A stretch of DNA of 64,000 nt from Paulownia fortunei (taxonomy: Eukaryota; Streptophyta; Magnoliopsida; Lamiales; Paulowniaceae), in NCBI GenBank assembly GCA_019321725.1, contig JAGSPU010000052.1, forward strand, positions 2,046,001-2,110,000, read 5' to 3'. Both the position numbers and the translations under genes were made by a program. Below are positions 13,201-24,819 of the stretch, in pieces. The notes below the pieces were generated by a model. It was given only the letters and a program-made list of their open reading frames with translations, searched no databases and was not told the DNA's origin. The first letter of the stretch is position 1, and the number at the start of each line of letters is the position of its first letter.

Positions 13201-13835
13201 ATGTTGCCTGTTGTATTGTTGAGATCAATGGTCACGAGCACCCACTTTTCTATGGTTGTAAACATCTATGCAATAACACATGTAATGTATGAACTCGTGC
13301 TAGGAACAAAAACAAAGAAATGCACTGTTTAGCCCAGCCCCCAACCCCAACCCCAACCCCAACATACACACACCCCCCAATGTCTCCAAATTCACTGAAT
13401 ACTACTAGACTTTAAACATGGAATCAACGCATCAATCCATCAAAAATAACAAACCTTGGCAGAAGTTTAAAATGTTAACAAGACAGAAGATTGTGATGAT
13501 TTGAATATGGAGACACAAATGAGAATCTTTCCAGTTTATGATATTCCAAGAGATGGTAATCTGTTTCTGTATTTCCCATCATAATAACTAAGGATAACAA
13601 GTCAGCTCCCCTAACCAACCTAATACGCTGCATGAATTTTTAAGAATCATTTCTCTTATGGGAAGTAAAGCTACTCCTCCACATTATCTATAGGCTATAT
13701 CCCCTCAAAATTTGCTTGCTACTCGGAAACTGAAGCATTCAATCACTTTCAAGTTCACTAAACAACAAATGGCAGTTTAAAAAAAAAAAAAAAAAAAGGG
13801 CTAAGAAAACATTGTTAGTTGAAAAGTTTGAGGTG
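10271..13835. other. Intergenic region between convergent NF-YA and guanylate kinase genes
   Basis: This is about 3.5 kb of mostly AT-rich DNA. Two open frames (11938-12132 and 12821-13057) have somewhat more balanced composition, but I recognise no domain, homologous family or splice partner for either. A CCCCAA microsatellite sits at 13339-13362. The part nearest 13836 (about 13650-13835, including a poly-A tract at about 13779-13796) is probably the 3' UTR of the minus-strand guanylate kinase gene. Confidence 0.45.
13339..13362. repeat. (CCCCAA)4 microsatellite
   Basis: Four consecutive CCCCAA units, each four C and two A. The short length and the difference from the usual plant telomere unit (CCCTAAA) make this an ordinary simple repeat. 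Confidence 0.9.
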
Positions 13836-16209
13836 TTAGCTCCACATTTGGGTACCAATGAAGCCATTCAAGGATGGTTCTACGGCGTAAATATTGAGAC
13901 CCCTTGTCCTTCCTGGGGCCCCGCCTTTGATTGAAGCAAAATCCAGCACAAACCTACAAGAATGAGTTGATGAGTCAGAATTCACCACTGTGAAGTGTTG
14001 TGTGCTAGCTGGCATGTAACATACATGTTTACAGCTGATTCTTCTTGCTCTGTGACACCACATTTTATGAGGATCTTCTGATCAATTTTTGCAACCATGT
14101 GTTCCAGAGGCACGTGAACCAACTCTAACACTAGATCAGAACATAGTGCCAACAATAAATTTCACAAGGCAGAATTTTATATAAGTAGAATGAAGGTAGT
14201 CAATGAAATTAAATGACATTGGGGGACAAACTAACCTGGTTTCTGGGTACGCTTGACACCATGAGTAAGACCCAAAAGTTTCTAAGAGATGTAAAAGATA
14301 TGATTTCAGTATTATAGGAAGAATACAGTTATGATGAAATATAAGATGTCAAATCCAGTATCAAGCAGCAACAATCACCTTAAGTTTCTCATAGCATGCC
14401 TCGAGGTCATCATTAACCAAAATATGATCAAAGAGACCAGGTGAGTTCCCCTGTTCAAGTTCTGCCTTAGCATTTCGGAGTCGCTTTTGGATCTGTTCTT
14501 CTGTCTCAGTCCCCCTGTACACATAATTATAAATCTTTGCTCAATAAAGGGGCATGCAAGGCGACGCGAGCTAAAATGTCTAAGTCTAGCCCACCTTGCG
14601 CGAAGGCGTTTCTCAAGCTCCTCAAATGAGGGAGGACAGATAAAGATAAAAATGGCTTCCAGAGAACTAGCCCTCACAGATCTTGCCCCTTGAACATCAA
14701 TGTCAAGGATGCATCTCTACATGAAAATCACACGAACCATCCTTAAGCTTACACAAATAAAGAATCATTTTGATGTATAAACACTTTGCTAACGCCATGA
14801 TTAAAATCATCAATCAGAATAAATGATACATGTTTCTTCATTTTCTCTTATTGCCAGGGGAGTAGTCGAGGTAAATGACTACATAAGATTGCCAGCCTTA
14901 CTCCGGCCAATTTTAACTTGGTACAGGAACCTATGACTGGAATTATTGGTTTGCAAGAACATTTTACCTTTCCTTTGTCAGCAACCACCTCAACAGCTTC
15001 TATACTGGTTCCGTAGAGATTTCCATGAACAGCTGCAAACTCAAGAAATTTTTTATCCTCTATATCTTTCTCCATGACACTGCGTTCAGTAAAATGGTAG
15101 TGGACACCATTCTGCTCATTGTTCCTTGGAGCACGGGTTGTGTGGCTTACTGAAAATCCGAACATTGATGGAAATTCTTCCATCAGCTTGGAAATCAGGG
15201 TACCCTTACCAACACCAGAAGGACCGCTAATAACAATCGGTTTTTCAGCTTTGCCAATCACTCCTTTGCTCCAAGCAACTACTTCAGACCCCAATCTCAT
15301 TTTCTGCTCTCTGACAAATGCAGTGTTCACCTGCAAATGAATAAAAAGTTTTGGAACTTAAGGAATGGAACCAGACAATACATATAGAACGTGGGATTCA
15401 CTGTGTTTATGGATAAAAGTGAAAATTATCGTCGTCCTCACCAGCACATACTTCACAAATAATTAGAAACACTTAGCATCATGGATAGAAAATAAATGCA
15501 ACACAATATTATCAGCTTCTAAGGAGCTCAAACACCAACCTCCAGAAACCAAAAGCTATCATCAGAGGTTGTGTTCCCCTTAGTAACCAAAATCCGATCT
15601 TCATCTAAAATAATAGCTGAGTGGCCCTTTGATGGCTTGGGTACTGTTCCCAACACAATGGGGATCACCCTACAAAGATGATAAATTCTTAGTTAGCAGA
15701 CCTAACTTAAGGAAAAATACACCGAATCAATGAACTGAAGTAATGCTTCAAACCTTACCATTCACCAGTAGATTTATCGAAAATTCGAATTCCAATTGTG
15801 GACACAGATTTGTCGTCAGATTCACCAATGACATACTAGACAAATTAAAAAAGGTAGAAGATTCATTCACAACCAAACATTCTTCAACTAGTGGGGAGAG
15901 AAGAAAAAAACACATAAAGGAGGATATTTTTCGACAAATTGGATCTGCATACTGTTTTATTGCAACCAGTGTTGATAGCAGTTTCACATCCCTTAGACTT
16001 TAAGTGAACCCCATTAGGGAAATTGCCCTTGAGATTGTCTGCAACGAAAGCAGGAGCTTCCCCCTGATCATACCACAGTCGAAATAAACAAAGATTAGAA
16101 AACACATAAATTAACCATTTTGATCCATCTATTACATTTAAAGAAAGCTTCATTTCATTTTTCCCTTTCGACGAAAAACAACAAGGTATCTGAAATATGA
16201 GCTCACCAT
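13836..16209 (-). CDS. GK: Guanylate kinase, plant type with N-terminal and C-terminal extensions (403 aa, 10 exons)
   Basis: The enzyme transfers phosphate from ATP to GMP (or dGMP), giving GDP for GTP synthesis. Exons, read on the minus strand: 16209-16207 (ATG only), 16063-15953, 15835-15759, 15669-15540, 15330-14968, 14716-14595, 14514-14379, 14281-14236, 14130-14025 and 13953-13836. They sum to 1212 nt in one uninterrupted frame with GT-AG borders throughout. Residues about 1-105 form the plant-specific extension (starts [16 protein letters not shown]; includes [18 protein letters not shown]). The kinase core follows: P-loop [12 protein letters not shown]-binding segment with SHTTRAPR and GVHYHF, then [18 protein letters not shown] and [17 protein letters not shown]. 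The C-terminal tail ends with a conserved block, [14 protein letters not shown]. The layout matches Arabidopsis cytosolic/nuclear AGK-type enzymes as I recall them. No frameshift is present, which makes it a useful internal control for sequence quality. The initiator codon lies at the end of its own exon, just before a GTGAGC donor. Confidence 0.93.
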
Positions 16210-16935
16210 AGAACCAAGTGATCCACCAATCAAGACTAATTCTGTTAAAAAAACACATAACAAGGAAAGAGATCAAAATCGATATATGATATCTGGAGCT
16301 CACACTGCACGATTTTAGAATCCAAAAGCATAAAATCTGCCCCTTCTAACCCCTAACTCAATTACCCCTGCCCCTCCCCAATCAAAAAATAAAGCATAAA
16401 CCTATAGCAACTGATCTAGCCCAAACAAATCAATGCATATTATGATCTTTAACAAAATAAACTTTAAAATAGCCATCAGAAACAAAAACCCGAATGACCC
16501 CGTTAAATAATTTAAATAATAAAAATGGCATACAACACATTCTACCGCTTTGTACAAAGAATTCCAGAACCCCATTAACCATCACACAAGCATACAATTA
16601 ATCAACTAAATAAATACATGAATCTTCTCTGTGCCAAGCAAATCGTCTCGCATATAATTTTGAAATTCCACCTAATAAAAAAACCCACCTTCCAGCGTAC
16701 AAAAAAATAAGAAAGGAACAGACTATACCTGTCAAATAGGAATCTATGCAAATGCAGAGGAGCGCTTTTCCTTTCTGGAATGGGCTATTTTTTCCTTATG
16801 AAGGTGATTTAATCGTCTTGACAAGAAAAGCGTCAATAAGATACCAAATTTTCAAAGAAGATGAAACTTAGAATTGAAAAAGTCAGAAACTTTGAACAAA
16901 ATGGAGCAGTAGCTGCAAAGAAACCTTGGGAGGAA
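16210..16935 (-). other. GK: 5' UTR and leader intron of the guanylate kinase gene
   Basis: The exon carrying the ATG begins at 16241, just after a T-rich acceptor ending in AACAG. Upstream on the minus strand a donor (ACAG|GTATAG) closes a 5' UTR exon at 16729. The leader intron is therefore about 16242-16728. The outer edge near 16935 is inferred from the TATA-like box about 30 bp further upstream. Confidence 0.5.
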
Positions 16936-16965
16936 GTCTCTCCCATATTTCCAGGACCAGGTTAT

Positions 16966-16974
16966 TATAAATAG
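16966..16974 (-). promoter_or_regulatory. GK: TATA-like box of the guanylate kinase gene
   Basis: On the minus strand this reads CTATTTATA. It lies about 30 bp before the inferred start of the 5' UTR exon and is preceded on the minus strand by a CA/CT-rich simple repeat. The position suits a plant TATA box, but the start site is inferred. Confidence 0.4.
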
Positions 16975-16982
16975 TGTTAACT

Positions 16983-17038
16983 CCGTGTGTTTGTGCGTGT
17001 GCGCTTGTGTTTGTGTGTGTGTAGAGAGAGAGAGAGGG
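16983..17038. repeat. TG-rich then AG-rich simple repeat at the guanylate kinase promoter
   Basis: An imperfect (TG)n run passes into (AG)n. Read from the gene's strand this is a CT then CA tract just upstream of the TATA-like box; Y-rich patches at this position are common in plant promoters. Confidence 0.75.
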
Positions 17039-17099
17039 GTGGTTTTTGCCTTTTTGGCTGCATTCGATTCAAGAAGCCTTGAATTCGAGTACAATGTAG

Positions 17100-19684
17100 G
17101 CTTCGGTTCTTCTTTCTATTTCTTTCTTTGTTTTCTTTTTTCTTTTTAAATATATATTCGGCTTTTTGTAATTTTGTTTCCTCTCCTCATTTTAGTTAGG
17201 ATTATGGGAAAAGCGACACGTTCTTGAATAGATTCTATTGTTTTTTTTTTCATGAAATAAAAATGCTTTTCTATTTATAAAAAAATCAATATATGTCACA
17301 AAATGAAACAAAAAAAAAAGCCGATTGTTCTGGTCTATGAAATATTATGCAAAATATTTAATTTATTTATTTAATTAATTCTCAGTATATTTCATTTTTT
17401 TATATTTTGAAAATAGTCAACTATATAATTTTCTTTTGCGGAACTTGAACTATACTTCAATTAATTATATTGTATACACAATTATATACAAATTTATACA
17501 TAAGACAACTTATTATAATTTTTTTGTAATTATAAATAATTACATCCAAATTACAACTTTTTTGTAATTTTTTTGTATCTTTTGGTTATAGCCAATTCTA
17601 TATTACATTAGTACGAAGGTTGACTCATATGTCCAGACGTAATTTCTTTCTGTTGATAACTAAATTTTATACTTTTATTTGATATTTTTTTAGAAATTTG
17701 CTCAAATTTGAGTTAGATCAAACTTATTGAACCACATAATAATAGTTATATTATATTTTTTGAATCTTGTAATTAATAAAAGTTATCGTTAAGTTTATTT
17801 TTAAAAAGAAAAAGTTATTATAATAGATAAGTTTGTCGTGAATTAACCTAAATCAAAAGGGCAAATTGTATAAAGATCTTAAATTCATAATATTATCCGT
17901 GCGTGTTTTTTTTATAATAATTTCAATATCTTATGTAGATTTTGATATATAATTTTTATCTATTTTATTAGTGATTGATATATTAATATAGTATATGATA
18001 ATTTTGCATATATGTCGTATCATGGACAAGTGAATGTGGGCTTGGGCTGCTTGGCCACCATAGAAAAAATAATACATATAGGCTAGCTTTTGGCTAGACT
18101 TGGGCCTTCTGCATTCCTTCCAAATGACAATTCCTTTTAAGGAAAATGCAGAAAAAGTGAAAAAAAAAAAAGATGAATTATCTTCAAGTCTCATTAGTCA
18201 TTGGTATTACACAAATCTTATATGTTTAATCTTTTATTGAACTCTATTAGTAAAAGCATATATGATGCTTCTATAGATAATATGGATAGTTGAAATTGTT
18301 TCATTTTTAATATTTTTAACTATGCATAAAAAAGAAAAAACACTCTTTTAAGTTGAAGTGTATACACATCTATGTATTCGGTGCGAATTACACTTCATGA
18401 AGAATATTTTCATAATTTAAAATTTATTCATGACAAAATAGTATCAGAGTAGGATCATAGTAACATCAATTTGGAAGTCGTATGCGAGTGCTTGATGTAG
18501 GGTCGACTAGAGGGAAGCCCACACCACACAAAGACGTGTATGGATTAGGTGGGGGAGATTAAAACCCTCACATTTCATATTGATTGGGAAATGGTTACTA
18601 GACCAACTTATAAAATGGATTTTATTTTTTCTTAATAATCGATTTTTTAGAAGTGGATTGAGTTGTCACTGTTTTGCAACGGAACACACTTTTTTTTTGC
18701 TCGTGCAACATCTCAAGCTCTAACCAATCTTTCTCCATCACAAGCTCCACCCCACCTCAGACCAATCGTTCTCCATCACAAGTCTAAATGATGACTTGTT
18801 GCTTATTCACCCAGCTTGCTTGCTATGCTTTGCCCTCAATCTCAGGTCCTTTCGATGCATCTCAATGGCAAGGGAGCACTCTTGCTCCATCTTTGTTGAC
18901 ATATGCATATATAGTTATATACATAATTTAGTTACATTTTATAGTTTGTTGTGTGTAAAATGTATATCTTAAATTGGAGTCTCTTTATGGAAGATTATGC
19001 AATTTTTTTTTGTCTTAGAATTTACTAGCTATTTGTATGCTAATTTTCAAGAATATAGTTATTATCCGAAATTATACATATACATACAAAGCCTTATAAA
19101 TTATCGAGCATCTTGTAGCATTTAGGGATCGATTACAAAATTAAACGTTATTGGGCCTCTTTGGATTGTCGCATTTAGGCTGAGTAATGACCCAACTAAA
19201 GGGTTTGTTCTGGACCAATTATTTAGTCTGATATTGGGCTCATGGACTCAACCCACAAACTAGTTTTGTCTTTTGAGTGCTAAATGGTAACTGAAATTTT
19301 AAACAAAACAAAATGATGGATCAACAATTTTACTTGAATTCGGAAGCATTTCAATTTAGGGAGTACAATGGTAAAATAATTATTTTTCTCTGTTGCTTTG
19401 GAAAAAAAATAGAAAATGCGAATAAAATTTTGTATGAATATTCTTTGAGAGATATTATTATTCATTTATTTCTTCGTGATCTCTTCCATCATACACTGTT
19501 CAAAACAATAATGTGATGTTTTTTTTTTCATGGCTTTCCAGCCTCTTCCTTTTATCTACAAAATTGAAGTAAAGCGATTTATTGATTATTTTATTTTATT
19601 TTTCTGACTCAGAGAGAGAGAGAGATAATGAATTAATTATTGTCCACGTCAAGAATGTTTTAAATTAGAATTAAATATGTATTC
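17100..19684. other. Gene-free AT-rich region with a possible retroelement relic near 18440-18600
   Basis: No exon is supported. At about 18440 the sequence GTATCAGAGTAGG resembles a decayed primer-binding site. It is followed near 18545-18600 by a stretch (TTAAAACCCTCACATTTCAT and flanks) of the kind often found beside plant LTR retroelement ends. I cannot define LTR borders or coding remnants. A short imperfect direct repeat (CCAATC.TTCTCCATCACAAG) occurs near 18724 and 18762. Confidence 0.35.
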
Positions 19685-19748
19685 TTACTTCATCAATAAA
19701 AACCATGAAGTAGAAGTTGAAAATGCGAATCACCACTTATCAATAATT

Positions 19749-20809
19749 AGGGATGGTAATAGAGCGATTTAAATTTAGACCTGTAATGAATTTACCCCAT
19801 TTGGGCAGGTCCAAATAAGATTAAACGTATTCGGAGTGAGTAACGAGTTTGGTTTTTTAAATTCGATGGGTTCTATGTGGGTAATGAAATTCTATTGGCC
19901 CACCTTCCTATTTCTTTTATATTTCACTGTACAGGCTCAGTCATTCTTTGCCGGCTAGTGTAAATGTGAAGATAACCTTGTTAAATTGAAATTTGATAAA
20001 TAAAATCCAGGGTTGGTGGGTCCGATCCATCGGGTTTTCGATCAGGACGGGTAAGGATTTCAATTGAAGAAGGGCAAGACGGATCTCAGATTCGATTTTT
20101 TCTTAACGAGAATTTATCTAAACTTATCCTATTGTCATCCTTATTCATGACATTCAAAATAAATATAAAAAATAGAGTATATCAAACTAAACAATTACAC
20201 CAATACTCTAAACAAATAAAAAATTAGAGTATATTTATCTAAATGACTTAATCCTTATTCATGACATTCAAAATAAATATAAAAAATAGAGTATATCAAA
20301 CTAAACAATTACACCAATATCTAAACAAATAAAAAATTAGAGTATATTTATCTAAATGACTTAATCAAGACACCGTGATAGCTAAATAGTGAAAAATACA
20401 CTAGATGTGATTGGTATTTGGATGATGGCTAAGAATAACAAAGAGGTGGACTCGGTCAAATGCAAAACTTATCCTATCAATTTTTTTTTTAATCCAAACT
20501 CATCTTAAATCCACATCCAACGAGTTAGACCCGCCAGACTTGTTAGGCTTATTTTATTATTTAAAAATATTAAAAAAAGATTTTTTTAAAATAATACACT
20601 AAAGTTTTCTAAAAAAATATATTTCTTTAAAATATCATATAAATATATATAATAACTTTTAAAAATTAAAAAATAAATAAACGGGACATGTGGGAAGTGG
20701 GATGAGTTTGAAAATAAAATTATAAACTCGCTTTGGATACATTTATAATAGTAAAAACCCAATTCAAATAAGACGGATTCGGGTTTGAGCCCGCTTCATT
20801 GTCATCCCT
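19749..20809. mobile_element. hAT-like/MITE-like non-autonomous element E1 with AGGGATGG...CATCCCT ends
   Basis: The element starts AGGGATGGTAAT and ends ATTGTCATCCCT, giving short imperfect terminal inverted repeats next to GC-containing subterminal stretches (GGGCAGGTCC near the left, GAGCCCGC near the right). It has no open reading frame of note. TAGGGATGGCAA-like ends are common among plant hAT non-autonomous elements, so that is the likeliest class. No clean 8-bp target-site duplication is visible. Related copies occur at 22546-23724 and, inverted, at about 32070-32985. Confidence 0.5.
20139..20366. repeat. Two-copy tandem duplication, unit about 114 bp, inside element E1
   Basis: The unit starting CCTTATTCATGACATTC at 20139 recurs at 20253 almost unchanged; the second copy lacks about two bases. 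Other relatives of E1 show only one copy of this unit, so the duplication is local and recent. Confidence 0.9.
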
Positions 20810-20950
20810 AATGATAATATGATAATATTGTCTAATTTGCATCCGATATACATATATTGAATGTAACATTCAATCTTTAAATATTTTATTTTATTTTATT
20901 TATAAAATAACATATTTATCTTCATTAATACATCCAATACACCTTCATGG

Positions 20951-22612
20951 AGTAATTGTATTTCGGTTGGTTTAGACATCTAACCATAATTAGTACTATT
21001 TCCCGCACTTCCTTTGCCCTTTTTGGATGAAATTAATTTTACTTTTTTCGTGAGTTATCTTCTTGATTGTTTGTGTTTATACCTAATTTTGTATACAATG
21101 TAATTAATTGACCAATATTCAAATATGATCATCACTTATCCATGGCTAGGATGGCAAATTGGCAATTGGTTGTATTCAAATTTGAATCTGTAATGAACTC
21201 GCCCGCTCATGCGGCCTTAAACTCGATTATTAGGTAACAAATTTGATTTTTTTAAATTTATTGGATTTGGAGCGAGTAACGATTCTATTAGACCCATTGC
21301 TGACCTACCTTGCATATATAAAATATTTTATTTTTGCTCTATTATAATTCTCACTTATGTATTCTTTAGAATTTTTCATTTCTCACTTCAACCATCTCTT
21401 CTTGCCTAGGGATAACAGTGGGTGAATTTAGCAAAATTCGAGATTGGTCCCACTAAAATTTTTAAAGATTCGTGACTTACCCTACCCTAGACCCGATATG
21501 TATGGGTTAAACATATTAAACCCGTTAGACCCACTTTATATTTTTTTTAAAAAATAAATAATATAATTTCTAAAAATAACACCACTATTTTTTTAAATGT
21601 ATTTTTTAAAAATAATATTACATGAATACATATATATTAAAATAGAAAATAAATAAAAAATTTAGATAGGGTGGGTCCAGGATATGATGGGTTTAAAAAT
21701 AAAAAATCAAGACCCGCCCCATTTATGACTTTGAAAACCCACTCCAAGTGGGGTGGGTGCGGGTTTAGACCTGCCCCATTGCCATCTGTATTCTGCCTTC
21801 ACCTAGCACGTATGCAATATCGTGAGAAGTTGAGAGGCCTTAAATTTTTTAGAAATTGAACCAAAATGGCTCGGTGTGGCGTAGTGACATGACTAGTGTT
21901 CACTAATGTGATGGATTCATCAGGTTCGCATATGCGTGGCATGAAATATATGGTTGAAGGTTGAATGGACATGATCGGACACACAATTACTGACAAGGTG
22001 CATCCAAAGACTGTGAGTGGATCGAATTACTGATATGTTCGTTCGGTTGACAAAGACTCATTGTAAGGGTGTGAACCTTCGATGCAATCGTACTGCTAAG
22101 ATTGATCATTGACAAATAGTTCCCTATAAGGGTATGAATATTTGCAGATGGATGCAATCATAGGACTTAGATTGATTCCGATGAAAAATTGTACCTACTC
22201 ACGAGTTGACACCACAACTCTTCAAAATCTATAAATCCCCCCAAAATTCATTATTTTCATTTCATTCATTCTCTTCTTATCTTTCTCTCAAGTTCAAGAG
22301 AGTTCTATAATACTTTTGTAGTTTGAAAATTCTTGTAATTTGTAGTATTATTATCACGAGAAGTAAGTTGTTGTATATTGGGAGATGAATGTCATGTTCC
22401 ATAAGCACGAAGTGTGGGGTAATTTCATTTTAAGAAAAAAGAGTTTAACTATTGTCTCAATTATAGTTTTTATTATGCTAGAAATATTTTAGCCATTTCG
22501 ATATTATATTTACCAAAAGTTCCCTACATCTACTTATCTATGATTAGGGATGATAATGAGATGATCTCAAATTTGAATTCATAATGAATCTACCCCGATG
22601 AGGATGGGTCCA
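20951..22612. repeat. Repeat block A (~1.65 kb), first copy; possible solo-LTR-like core
   Basis: The block recurs at 24820-26453 with only scattered differences. It begins with a short segment present five times in the window (GGTTTAGACATCTAACC and similar, near 20960, 23865, 24830, 26505 and 34355). An inner element (about 21148-21788) has GGATGGCAA at one end and TTGCCATC at the other, like the E family. The remainder (about 21790-22540) contains a TATAAATC box near 22231, a T-rich stretch and AGTTCTATAATACTTTTG. That resembles LTR organisation, but TG/CA borders and a primer-binding site were not identified. No coding sequence is supported. Confidence 0.6.
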
Positions 22613-23724
22613 AACTCGGTTAAATAAGTTTGAAGCGAATAATAAGTTTGATTTTTTTAACTCGGCTATTCGGGCCCGAGACTAATATACTTCTTTTTTT
22701 GTCCTACTTTTATTCCTCAGTTCTGTTTTTTTTTAGGATGTCTAATTTCTCACCTCAACCATTTTCTCCCTATCTGGTAAGTTTGTCTTTCTCCCCTTGT
22801 ATTTTCAAAATTGATTGTGGGTCTTTGTTGAGTGATGGCATCTTAAAGATTTATAATTTCAGTTAGTCGTAGTGTAAAGTGGGTAGTAGAATTGGTTTCA
22901 GAATTTTTGTGAAAGAAACACCTTATAAACTTTATAGATGTTAGAAAAGTATCAAATTTTATTTTGTGATTGCCTTGTTTTTATTTTAGTTTCACTTGAC
23001 TCCAGTTTGACCCATTTCTCATTTTCGTTTATATTTTACTGCGCAAGCTCACTTATCTTTTGATGTTGTAAATTTGAAGATAACCTTGTTAAATTGGAAT
23101 TTGACAAACAATTTTTTAGGATTGACGGTACAAGCCATTGAGTTTGGGATGCACGGGGCAGGGCCTCAATTTAAGTATGGATGGGTAGGATGAGTCTTGA
23201 GTCTAATTTTTTTTTGCAGGATTTGGCCAAATCTGTCCATTTGTCATCCTTATCCATGACAACACTTAACAAAACTAGGAGTAGTTCACTAATATTCAAA
23301 AAAAAAAAAAAGAGTATATCAAACTAAACAATTACACTAATACCTGAATAAATAAAAAAAATTGATTATATTTTTCTAAATGACTTAATCAAGACCCATG
23401 ACAGCTGGATAGTATATAATACACTAGACGTAAATTAGTTATTTTTGATGATGCTAGGAATGATTAGGTTTGGCCAAATTCAAAGTTTGACTTATTAATA
23501 TTTTTATAATTCAAACATGTCTCAAACACGCATTCAGCGGATTAGACCTTTTTATTATTTGAAAAATATTAAAAAAATAAATGTGACAAGTTTGAAGTGG
23601 AACAAGTTTGAAGTGGGACAAGTTTAAAAATAAAACTCAAGATCTATCCAAATTTATTTATAATAGTAAAAATTTATTTCAAGTAGAACGAGTTCAGATT
23701 TGAACCTATCATGTTATCATTCTT
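22546..23724. mobile_element. Element E2, relative of E1 in the same orientation
   Basis: It starts AGGGATGATAATGAGA and ends near ATGTTATCATTC. It shares with E1 several internal stretches, for example GATAACCTTGTTAAATTG and the AGAGTATATCAAACTAAACA segment. Like E1 it is followed by a GATAATATGATAATATT-like flank, so element and flank were copied together. No transposase remains. Confidence 0.5.
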
Positions 23725-23759
23725 GATGATATTATGATAATATTATTTATTTTAGATAG

Positions 23760-24473
23760 AATACACCGTTCAACCTTCAAATATATTATTATTTTTAATA
23801 AAATAATATTTGTATCTTCGTCCATACATGGAAAACACTATAGTCAGAGTAATTGTATTTCAATTGGTTTAGATATCTAACCACAATTACTACTATTTCC
23901 CGCACATCCTTTGCCCTTTTGATGAAATTAGTTTTAGTATTTTTAAGAGTTCTCTTCTTTACAAACTACCTAAATTCGTATACAATACAATTAATTGACC
24001 AAAATTCTAGTTCAATTCCAACACCACACACCCCCCTCCCCCCCCCCCCACCCCCAAAATAAAAAAAATAAAAATAAAAATAAAAAAAATAAAAAAAAAA
24101 TAAGCCAATCTATGCTTATTTATTTTACTGAATATAAATTTACAAACCTCACAGTTTAAACTTAATTTTATTCGAGCTATATTAGACTAGGTTTGAAAAA
24201 TATCTAGTTGACTTTATTAGCTACAGTATACTTTTTTGGTAGTCCTCTTCTTCTTTTTTTTCCATTTTTTTTTCAAATTTTCTCTTTTCCTTTTGGAAGA
24301 TATAAACTTGTCTGGATGAGCTATATTAGACTAGGTTTGAAAAATATCTAGTTGACTTTCTTAGCTACAGTATACTTTTTTGGTAGTCCTCTCTTTTTTT
24401 TTTTCCATTTTTTTTTTCAAATTTTCCCTTTTCCTTTTGGAAGATATAAACTTGTCTGGATGAAATATAAACA
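23760..24473. repeat. Repeat block B, first copy, with C-rich and A-rich simple tracts
   Basis: This block is repeated at about 26470-27000 and 34310-34720. It contains the shared GGTTTAGA(T/C)ATCTAACC segment, a C-rich tract at about 24029-24056 followed by AAAAT-type repeats, and the GAGCTATATTAGACTAGG segment. Non-coding. Confidence 0.7.
24174..24463. repeat. Two-copy tandem duplication, unit 144 bp
   Basis: The unit beginning GAGCTATATTAGACTAGG at 24174 is repeated at 24318 with very few differences. The corresponding places near 26769 and 34549 carry a single copy. Confidence 0.92.
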
Positions 24474-24819
24474 TAATATATGCGTGTACATAATTAATTA
24501 AAAAATAAAGTTTAATTTGATTTGATAATGAGAGATAAAAAATTTATTCCTTCGAAAATTGAAGAATAAGAATAATTTGCTCTATCATTTCAATTTGTGA
24601 CAAAAAAAAAGATTGAATTTTTATTCTCATGAAATAAAAATTAATCCTTTTTATGATTTTTTTTTTTGAATCTATCCTAGAAGTTGTCACTTTTATCATA
24701 ATCGCAACTATAGGTGCCCACAACTCAATTAATCAATCGAAACAAATCGAAAATAAAATTTTATAACAAAATCGAATCTAAAATTTTATTTCAATTTTTG
24801 TATATATATATATATCTAT

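Noticed and set aside
13339..13362. (CCCCAA)4 as a possible interstitial telomere tract
   Set aside because: The usual plant telomere unit is CCCTAAA; four CCCCAA units are an ordinary microsatellite.
15743..16303. Long plus- and minus-strand frames overlapping the guanylate kinase exons
   Set aside because: They are shadows of exons 2 and 3 or intron read-through; the spliced guanylate kinase frame explains all conserved codons.
18430..18600. Primer-binding-site-like GTATCAGAG and retroelement-like flank
   Set aside because: No LTR borders, gag or pol remnants can be placed around it; kept only as a possible relic.
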